The notes under the pieces: generated by a model | What the model was told of the DNA's origin: nothing | The model's input: only the letters and a program-made list of their open reading frames with translations | The model's database searches: none | In this document: in pieces, positions 43,310 to 48,695 of the stretch | How the letters are laid out: each line of letters begins with the position of its first letter | Numbering within the stretch: the stretch's first letter is position 1 | Assembly: GCF_000154845.1 (NCBI RefSeq) | Contig: NZ_DS981483.1 | Span: 1-48,695 of the forward strand | DNA length: 48,695 nt | Direction: 5' to 3' | DNA from: Phocaeicola coprocola DSM 17136 | GTDB taxonomy: Bacteria > Bacteroidota > Bacteroidia > Bacteroidales > Bacteroidaceae | Translations under genes and position numbers: made by a program

Positions 43310-44431
43310 ATGAATATGACATATATAGTTAAAAGAAAGAATATTATCAGGATAGGAGTACTAGTTGCTTGTATGCTTTTTACTATAGTATATGGTATAT
43401 TAATATTCAATGCGTGTAAGCAACGTGAGCAAGCATGGAGCCGGCAGGCTAAAGCTGTTTTTCTTGAGGCAGTGGGAAACGAACTGAATAAATTGGATAA
43501 AATGGAGATATATGGTTTTCATACTGTCACTTCTTTATTTCAGCAAAAGACTTTAGAAACCGATATTCCAGATTCTGTGGTATTTGCATCACAGGATGGA
43601 ACTCATGTTTATCATCTTCCTTTACACAGGCGGAATAACGCTTATTTTAAAGATGGAGATAAGAATATTTATCTCAGCTTAATTCTTGAGAAATATCCGT
43701 TTCCTTTTGATTCCTTGCACTATGCCTGGGATAAGCAGTTGGCATTATCCGATATAGAAGGTAAGACAGGGGTATGTTCCAGAATAACCGATTTGTCGGG
43801 AAAAGTTTCGAGCTTTGTTTCGGGAGCAATGGAAGAGTTTGCTCCGTCGGATAGTCTGGTCTCCACCTATTTGGGTTATCGTCTGGAAATGGAATTATCC
43901 GGTTATATTTCTTATTCCTGGTGGAGTCTTCTACCGGGCGGAATGGTTATAACGGTTGTCCTTCTTTGGTGTATGTATATTTTTTTCTGGTTGTTTTACG
44001 ACAGACTGAATCAGTTGGTTTCGAAACGAACTGTGGTGGTGGAAAAGATAGTCGAAAAAGTGCCACTTCCTGTCAAATTACGCAATAAGCCCAGACATAT
44101 AAAGGCCCGTGTCTACAGACTGGAGCACGATGTGTTTTTTGATGCCGAACGGCGTTTGTTTTGTGATGGTAACGGTGTCATTGAGAAACTTTCCCCTGCC
44201 ATGTCTGTGCTGTTGGAGCACTTTCTCAAAGCATCCGACCATACATTGACCAAATATGAGATTTATCAGATTATGGGTAAAGACCTTGAAGAATATTCAT
44301 TGGACAGCTTTTATAAAATGATTGAACGCTTTAGGAAGAAGCTTAAACAATTCTCATCCGTTACGTTGCATAGTGACGGAAACGGAGCTTATCGTCTGAT
44401 TCTCCCTTTGGATCCAACTGACATGAACTGA
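43310..44431 (+). CDS. ToxR-like membrane regulator with C-terminal winged helix
   Basis: The 373-residue protein has two membrane spans (about 12-33 and 205-230). Between them lies a domain of about 170 residues that must face the periplasm if the winged helix is inside. After span 2 a charged segment (VVVEKIVEKVPLPVK) leads to an OmpR/PhoB-type winged helix (about 266-370): LSPAMSVLLEHFL, LTKYEIYQIMG, LDSFYKMIERFRKKLKQF and GNGAYRLILP. There is no phospho-receiver domain. It is thus a one-component membrane-bound regulator, resembling ToxR/CadC in principle but with two spans and the DNA-binding domain at the C-terminus. It probably senses an envelope signal from the propeller or NVEALA products, which is inference. 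Confidence 0.75.
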   Translation: MNMTYIVKRKNIIRIGVLVACMLFTIVYGILIFNACKQREQAWSRQAKAVFLEAVGNELNKLDKMEIYGFHTVTSLFQQKTLETDIPDSVVFASQDGTHVYHLPLHRRNNAYFKDGDKNIYLSLILEKYPFPFDSLHYAWDKQLALSDIEGKTGVCSRITDLSGKVSSFVSGAMEEFAPSDSLVSTYLGYRLEMELSGYISYSWWSLLPGGMVITVVLLWCMYIFFWLFYDRLNQLVSKRTVVVEKIVEKVPLPVKLRNKPRHIKARVYRLEHDVFFDAERRLFCDGNGVIEKLSPAMSVLLEHFLKASDHTLTKYEIYQIMGKDLEEYSLDSFYKMIERFRKKLKQFSSVTLHSDGNGAYRLILPLDPTDMN

Positions 44432-44526
44432 CATTTATTGATTGCATGTATCTGTATTATAGTGGATTGTGTTTCTTGTATGGATTGAGGTCCTGAACAA
44501 TTTTTATAAAGACAATTTTTATACTT

Positions 44527-44546
44527 AATTTCGTCATGACAAAATT
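44527..44546 (+). promoter_or_regulatory. Near-perfect palindrome before the first NVEALA gene
   Basis: A 20-base palindrome with core GTCATGAC matches its complement at 18 of 20 positions. It overlaps a possible -7 box TAATTTCG (44526-44533) and lies 15 bases before ATG 44562. It could be the operator of the membrane regulator at 43310-44431. No copy was seen before 42233 or 45905. Confidence 0.45.
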
Positions 44547-44561
44547 TTAAATGTAATTAAG

Positions 44562-44795
44562 ATGAAGAGAACATTGGTTTTATTTACGGTTATCGTTATT
44601 TGTATTGTGGGTACAGTTGCGTTTCTACATTATCCCAAGAAGACAGAATACAATATTTTAATGCAGAATGTAGAAGCCTTAGCTGGTGGAGAAAATTTAA
44701 CCCCGGTTCATTGTGCGGGACTGGGATGCGTCGATTGTCCAATTAATGCAATAAAAGTAAAATATGTCGTGTCCGGTTGGAGTTTTAACGAATAA
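44562..44795 (+). CDS. NVEALA-family exported peptide 1
   Basis: This 77-residue protein belongs to the NVEALA family. It has a hydrophobic segment (about 4-22) that acts as signal or anchor, a short linker, then NVEALAGG (36-43). The C-terminal 34 residues contain three cysteines (C51, C56, C59) in HCAGLGCVDCP. The motif before GG resembles double-glycine leader peptides, so cleavage after GG to release a cysteine-rich peptide is possible; that is inference. It follows the regulator by 130 bases and precedes a thioredoxin-like lipoprotein by 15. Confidence 0.85.
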   Translation: MKRTLVLFTVIVICIVGTVAFLHYPKKTEYNILMQNVEALAGGENLTPVHCAGLGCVDCPINAIKVKYVVSGWSFNE

Positions 44796-44810
44796 GTCAC
44801 TCTTGAACCT

Positions 44811-45701
44811 ATGGAAATAAAGCATTCAATTGTCTATGGTTTCATAAAGATATCATTCATCTGTCTCTTGTTTTTTGCTATGTCCTGCCAGAAGAATGAG
44901 CGTGCAAAGATAGAATTTTTGGTTAAGGAATGGAACAACAAGGAAATCCGTTTCCCCGATAATCCTGTGTTCACGCGTTTTGTTACAGATACGGTTCCTT
45001 ATAGGATTCCTAAGTCGGACTATAAGGTAGTAGTCTTTGTAGACTCTGTGGGATGTATCAGTTGTAAGCTTCAGCTACCCAACTGGAAGAAATTTATGCA
45101 CGAGGTTGATTCGCTTAGTGATGGTAATGTCCCGTTTGTATTCTTCTTCCAGACAAAAGATGTCAGTGAATTGAGATACATTTTGAAACGAGACAATTTC
45201 TCGCATCCTGTATGTATGGACACGGAAGACAGTTTCTACAGACTGAACCGTTTTCCCGGGGAAATGATCTTCCAGACCTTTCTTGTGGATTCGGCTAATA
45301 GAGTAAAAGTGATAGGTAATCCGATTCATAATCTTTCTGTGAAGGACCTTTACCTGAAGGAAATAACGGGAATTGAAGCTGTTTCACAGCCGGTCACCAC
45401 GATTCAGGCAGATTCTGCGGAATATCACTATGGTGTGGTAGGTAAAAATATGACTGCAAGCAGGAAGATTATCCTGAGGAATACCGGAAAGGAAGTGTTC
45501 CGAATAAAGGGAACAACAACTTCATGCGACTGCATGACTGCGGAATACGACTGGGATGAGATTCCACCCGGAGGGAAAGCTGCAATGACGGTTGAATACA
45601 AGGCGGAAGAGCCGGGTGATTTCTGGCGTACCATAACGATATATGGCAATATCCCCGAGAAGTCCTTTACTTTGGACTTTTGGGGAACAGTCAAAAAATG
45701 A
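44811..45701 (+). CDS. Thioredoxin-like and DUF1573 lipoprotein
   Basis: A lipoprotein of 296 residues (Cys26, FFAMSCQKN). The first domain (about 65-190) looks thioredoxin-like with CISC (VDSVGCISCKLQLPNWKKF). The second (about 205-295) is DUF1573, an immunoglobulin-like beta domain: LRNTGKEVFRIKGTTTSCDCMTAEYDWDEIPPGG. In Bacteroides such proteins often stand next to NVEALA genes. A role in redox handling of the cysteine-rich NVEALA tails is inference. It starts 15 bases after NVEALA 1. Confidence 0.8.
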   Translation: MEIKHSIVYGFIKISFICLLFFAMSCQKNERAKIEFLVKEWNNKEIRFPDNPVFTRFVTDTVPYRIPKSDYKVVVFVDSVGCISCKLQLPNWKKFMHEVDSLSDGNVPFVFFFQTKDVSELRYILKRDNFSHPVCMDTEDSFYRLNRFPGEMIFQTFLVDSANRVKVIGNPIHNLSVKDLYLKEITGIEAVSQPVTTIQADSAEYHYGVVGKNMTASRKIILRNTGKEVFRIKGTTTSCDCMTAEYDWDEIPPGGKAAMTVEYKAEEPGDFWRTITIYGNIPEKSFTLDFWGTVKK

Positions 45702-45839
45702 GATATGGAAAAGAGTGGAAACATGAATATATGTCTGCAAACAATGAACATCATATTCCACTCCATGTTAAACCCGTCCAATCGAAGAAAGGAGGTGTTA
45801 CCTATACAAAGATAATTATTATTTTTAATACCACAAATT

Positions 45840-45854
45840 GGAGGGTGTTCCTCC
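45840..45854 (+). other. GC-rich hairpin before the second NVEALA gene
   Basis: GGAGG (45840-45844) and CCTCC (45850-45854) pair around GTGTT in an otherwise AT-rich 203-base gap (45702-45904). No T run follows. It may be an RNA structure in the leader of NVEALA 2. The gap holds no other convincing gene; an open frame 45680-45868 lacks coding character. Confidence 0.35.
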
Positions 45855-45904
45855 CTAGAAATTATTAGAATTATAAATTAATTAAAGTAAAAATTTGAAC
45901 TAAA

Positions 45905-46129
45905 ATGAATAAGAAAATATTGAAAGTAGTTTTTGCATCCGCATTTGCTTTGGTTGCTGGTTATAGTGTATATGCTTCACAGCAGGAGGTTGAAATGTCA
46001 GATTTAGCTATGGCTAATGTAGAAGCATTGGCAGGAGGAGAAAGCGGAACTGTAAAATGTTGTCCTGATCCAGGTGATGAATGCAAATTGTCATCAGGCG
46101 ATATTCTTGAAGGACAGGATGAATGTTAG
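45905..46129 (+). CDS. NVEALA-family exported peptide 2
   Basis: The protein has 74 residues. It has a clear signal peptide (about 1-24, KVVFASAFALVAGYSVYA), an acidic leader-like stretch QEVEMSDLAMA, and NVEALAGG (38-45). The C-terminal 29 residues hold four cysteines (C52, C53, C60, C74) and several acidic residues. The layout matches peptide 1 but the tails differ, as expected for variable products behind a conserved leader. It is not closely linked to either neighbour (203 and 282 bases), so it may be its own transcript. Confidence 0.88.
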   Translation: MNKKILKVVFASAFALVAGYSVYASQQEVEMSDLAMANVEALAGGESGTVKCCPDPGDECKLSSGDILEGQDEC

Positions 46130-46411
46130 TTTGTCGCTGTCTTTAATTCGCAATGCTTTTGTTAATAAGTTCAAAACACGGATTTAACAAAGTTTTAGTT
46201 GGTCTATTCGACAGATAGACTAGCTCTGTGAATTATTGATTTTGTGACTATGTAACAGTAATAAATAACTTCAGCGGATTTTAATACAAGCGCTTTTTAA
46301 GATCAAGTGTTTGTTAGTAGGAGTTTGCAGAAGTTATTTTTATTGTTCATATTACGAAAGTGGGATATTTCATTTGTTACTTTATCATAAATCAGATATA
46401 TTAGTTTAAAA
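46130..46411. other. Intergenic region before propeller 2
   Basis: No open frame with coding character. GTCTAT (46202-46207) and ATAGAC (46215-46220) form a small perfect hairpin with a seven-base loop, not followed by a T run. Otherwise nothing definite; a promoter for the gene at 46412 is expected here but not clear. Confidence 0.35.
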
Positions 46412-47503
46412 ATGAAGGATTTGTTTTGTTTTATAGTATTATTATTTTATTTGACTGCATGCTCCGATTCTAATCGGACTTTGGAAAGTGAGTTGGTCAA
46501 TATTACTGATATAACTTATTTTGAAGATGAATCTTTTTCAGATGTACATGTTTTACATTCAGCTATTTTTAATGACTCTGTAATTTGTAATCCTATTTGT
46601 CTAGGTTTAGGTGATTCCTTGTTATGGGTTGCTGATGCTGCGTATTCTTCGGACACACTAGTACGTTGTTATTCAATATCAGGAAAAACTTATCTGGGAG
46701 CTGTTTATTTAAAAGGAAATGCTCCAATGGAATTATTATCGGCTGCAAGTTTTGATATGTCAACTGATTCTTTATCTTATTGGACATTTGATGTGACCCG
46801 TCAATTATGGGTTGGTCGCCCTTGTTTTGATTTATCTCTTTCTACTTCTACTGATGATTGGAATATTATTAATTTACGAGACTCTCTATTATTGGGAATA
46901 AATAATCCTCACTGGTTGAATGATGGCCGTTTTGTTGTGAATAGTCTATTCTGCTATAAAGAACGTTTCTTTATTTGCGACCCATTGAACATGAACAAAC
47001 AATCTGTGTTGAATTCTTCTTTTCAGTTTAAAGATCGTTTTTCCCCTTCCATTATGTCTGATATTTTTTCCACTCATCTATGTGTGGATGATTCTCGCTC
47101 TTATATTGTATTAGCTGGTAAATATTTAGATCTTATTGAGGTATATGATACTATGGGGAAATCTGTTTTAATGTTAAAAGGGCCCAAAAGGGGCTTTAGT
47201 TTTAAATTTGATTTCAATCGTTCTGTTAGTAATTCTGTATTGGTAAAATCTCCTGAATCGAGAAGAGCCTATTTGGATATAAAGGCTGTGGAAGGTAAGA
47301 TTTATGCACTTTATTCAGGCAAGTCAAAAGATGATAAAGTACATTATTCCTATTCTGATTGCTTGTATGTGTTTTCTATGGATGGGAAATGTTTGTCTAA
47401 GTATATATTGGATTGTCCAATTTGTGATTTTGTAGTGGATATAAACAAGAAAAGAATTTATGGAATTTCTTTGAATGCAGAAATTGTTTATTTTGATTTT
47501 TAG
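46412..47503 (+). CDS. BF3164/TolB-like propeller lipoprotein 2
   Basis: A 363-residue lipoprotein (Cys17, LFYLTACSDS). Repeating beta blades are visible (DSLLWVADAAYSSDTLVRCYS, YIVLAGKYLDLIEVYD, DCLYVFSMDGKCLSKYILD, KKRIYGISLNAEIVYFDF). It has the same type as propeller 1 but low sequence similarity and more A and T. It ends the NVEALA locus as seen here. Function is unknown; partner binding at the outer face or periplasm is inference. Confidence 0.75.
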   Translation: MKDLFCFIVLLFYLTACSDSNRTLESELVNITDITYFEDESFSDVHVLHSAIFNDSVICNPICLGLGDSLLWVADAAYSSDTLVRCYSISGKTYLGAVYLKGNAPMELLSAASFDMSTDSLSYWTFDVTRQLWVGRPCFDLSLSTSTDDWNIINLRDSLLLGINNPHWLNDGRFVVNSLFCYKERFFICDPLNMNKQSVLNSSFQFKDRFSPSIMSDIFSTHLCVDDSRSYIVLAGKYLDLIEVYDTMGKSVLMLKGPKRGFSFKFDFNRSVSNSVLVKSPESRRAYLDIKAVEGKIYALYSGKSKDDKVHYSYSDCLYVFSMDGKCLSKYILDCPICDFVVDINKKRIYGISLNAEIVYFDF

Positions 47504-47541
47504 TAATGAAAAAAAGTAACATTAAAAACATATATTAGACA

Positions 47542-47602
47542 TTATATAGAATAAGGTTTTAGGGTACTGATAATCATAAGTTCTGTTCCTTATTCTATAT
47601 AA
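47542..47602. repeat. Perfect 15-base inverted repeat
   Basis: TTATATAGAATAAGG (47542-47556) and CCTTATTCTATATAA (47588-47602) are perfect inverted arms with a 31-base spacer. No T run follows, so the role as terminator is doubtful. It lies 38 bases after propeller 2 and before a broken gene. Confidence 0.7.
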
Positions 47603-47665
47603 ACTCTATTATCAATCTCCTGAAGAAAATGGACTTTCTATAGTAAAACAAAAGTTGAATTTGCA

Positions 47666-47722
47666 ATGAGAAGAATATTTTTTCTACTTATTTTATCATA
47701 TATGCTATATAATAGTTCGTTA
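47666..47722 (+). pseudogene. Start of a secreted or lipoprotein gene cut by an IS
   Basis: From ATG 47666 the frame reads MRRIFFLLILSYMLYNS, a typical signal-peptide start, and then runs into the end of the insertion element and stops. The rest of the gene must lie beyond the element, outside this window. Its kind cannot be told, but its place suggests it belonged to the NVEALA locus. Confidence 0.5.
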
Positions 47723-48695
47723 AAAATTCGCCAAGCCTAAGCGGCTCTGGCAGTAAATAAAATGAGTTCTTTGAAAAGTTTGTCAATAACTTGCATGTCT
47801 GGGTTAATCCCGAACACGCAAATAAATCGTTCAAGCATATAAGCATTGTGTATGAATGACTTGCAAGAGGATATGGAATAGGCTATTCCGAGCCTCTTAC
47901 ATGCCGCTTTGGCCAAGTTGACAGCTGCGAGCGATGCATTGAAGTGAAAATCCAACTTCCTGAAGTCGGTTGACTGGCAGTTGGTGATTCCTGCATGCTG
48001 CTTGCCATCTCTAAAGCAAAATTCCAGTTGGAACCTGGTTCTGTAATAATCCAGCACCTCACGTCCATCCATGGAATCGTCTGTAGAGAAGTAAAGCTGC
48101 CACTTGTCTGTCCTCCCGTCCATCGGATACCAGACGGCTAAGGAAACATACCTTTTGAGAGCTTTTGCATATACCCTCAATCCGTATAGCTTTCCTTTGT
48201 TCACCTCGTATTCCTTGCACCGGGTCAAATCCAGATTGGCAAAGTCAATCCTGCCGTCAAACCACTTGGGATGACCACGTTTTCCTGTTTTCTGCTCCAA
48301 TGTCGGATAGTACAGGATTACGTCATTCCGAAAGCGGCTGATGACATGGAAATCGTTCTCACACATAGGTGTTATGAATGTTTCCTTGGAAAAGAATGCG
48401 TCTGCAACCACCGTTCTGGACAGGCTCTGTAGCTTGTCTTTTCTACTGATAAGATAGCTGCTGTACCAGTCAACGAGGCTCTTGTCCATATTATCCAAGG
48501 TCTTACAATCCGGCGTCTGAATGGAACCTAAAGTCATGCATTCATGATTGTCGATGTCAATGACACCGATGCCCATGATTTCCAGTCCACGCTTGTATTC
48601 TCCTGCACAACCAGACCAGAAGTAACCTATCCAAGGTGTCTTCTTGCCTGATTTGGGAATATAGGAAGGATCGATGGCGATGGCTTTTCTTTTGC
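47722..48695 (-). mobile_element. Insertion sequence, IS4-type, running off the window
   Basis: The element carries the transposase on the minus strand. Its left end lies near 47715-47730, set by the stop of the interrupted frame and the transposase end; the exact terminal repeat cannot be defined because the other end is outside the window. Confidence 0.75.
47737..48695 (-). CDS. IS4-family DDE transposase, N-terminus beyond the window
   Basis: The frame stays open to the window edge, so the protein is incomplete at its N-terminus; about 319 residues are visible. The DDE residues can be placed: first Asp in AIAIDPSYIPKSG, second Asp in VVADAFFSKETF, and the Glu in the IS4 signature Y-(2)-R-(3)-E-(6)-K, seen as YRTRFQLEFCFRDGK. 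The catalytic core therefore looks intact and the copy may be active. The in-frame ATG at 48576 is not the real start, because coding sequence continues before it. Confidence 0.88.
   Translation of the reverse strand, partial: KRKAIAIDPSYIPKSGKKTPWIGYFWSGCAGEYKRGLEIMGIGVIDIDNHECMTLGSIQTPDCKTLDNMDKSLVDWYSSYLISRKDKLQSLSRTVVADAFFSKETFITPMCENDFHVISRFRNDVILYYPTLEQKTGKRGHPKWFDGRIDFANLDLTRCKEYEVNKGKLYGLRVYAKALKRYVSLAVWYPMDGRTDKWQLYFSTDDSMDGREVLDYYRTRFQLEFCFRDGKQHAGITNCQSTDFRKLDFHFNASLAAVNLAKAACKRLGIAYSISSCKSFIHNAYMLERFICVFGINPDMQVIDKLFKELILFTARAA

Noticed and set aside
45680..45868. Open frame of 62 codons between the DUF1573 lipoprotein and NVEALA 2
   Set aside because: No signal, no family resemblance, and it overlaps the DUF1573 gene end; coding character is lacking.
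1..48695. CRISPR array, rRNA operon or prophage
   Set aside because: No regularly spaced repeats, no rRNA-like sequence and no phage structural genes were seen; the only mobile pieces are the intron remnant and the IS4-type element.

Overview
The window reads as a chromosomal segment of a gut Bacteroidales, most likely Bacteroidaceae (Bacteroides or Phocaeicola). The evidence is: repeated -33 TTTG / -7 TAnnTTTG promoters; housekeeping genes with Bacteroides-like sequence and length (FtsK, GlmS, SerC/SerA, AspS, OxyR); NVEALA peptides and BF3164-type propeller lipoproteins; and an ArsF-type arsenic gene. I see no rRNA, no intact tRNA and no CRISPR array.

Layout. 1-991: 3' part of a decayed group II intron. 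1007-4139 (-): ftsK and a LolA-like gene. 4271-6789 (+): DUF5063 protein, a frameshifted 3'-5' exonuclease and an RlmI-like methyltransferase. 6875-8719 (-): glmS. 8826-17058: a regulon with two AraC paralogues (-) facing an iron-sulfur-type flavoprotein, a broken hydrolase, a MATE pump, two cyclophilin-like proteins, a DUF3737 protein and a broken PatB/MalY aminotransferase (+). 17199-18515: DEAD-box helicase. 18767-22313: serine pathway (serC, serA, a small membrane protein, DUF1015). 22618-24172: EamA transporter and YigZ. 24240-28887: porin plus pstSCAB phosphate uptake. 29072-30892: two different L,D-transpeptidases, the second overlapping a MATE gene (-) tail to tail. 32349-34603: aspS and gtrA. 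34818-35736: arsenic remnant (arsR, arsF, stub of arsG). 35723-37617: oxyR facing a cytosolic and an exported thioredoxin. 37718-39870: ThiD/PdxK-like kinase and an ADP-ribosylglycohydrolase whose C-terminal domain is broken. 39967-41955 (-): transglutaminase-like lipoprotein. 42233-47503: NVEALA locus. 47666-48695: start of a secreted-protein gene cut by an IS4-type element that runs off the window.

The least explained part is 42233-47503. Two short exported peptides carry a signal segment, a NVEALA-GG motif and a cysteine-rich tail. They sit with two propeller lipoproteins, a thioredoxin-like/DUF1573 lipoprotein with CxxC, and a ToxR-like regulator that has two membrane spans and a cytoplasmic C-terminal winged helix. 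Together these could form an envelope peptide-signalling or peptide-maturation system; that is inference. The second strong signal is a pair of inverted 29-bp sites (10716-10744 and 10786-10814), each built from half-sites 21 bp apart, placed next to the -33 elements of two divergent promoters in the AraC regulon. AraC paralogue 1 has eight cysteines in its first 58 residues, which suggests metal or redox sensing.

Several genes carry one- or two-base lesions (exonuclease, hydrolase, MATE start, PatB, ADP-ribosylglycohydrolase tail). They may be real pseudogenes or sequence errors; the window alone cannot decide.
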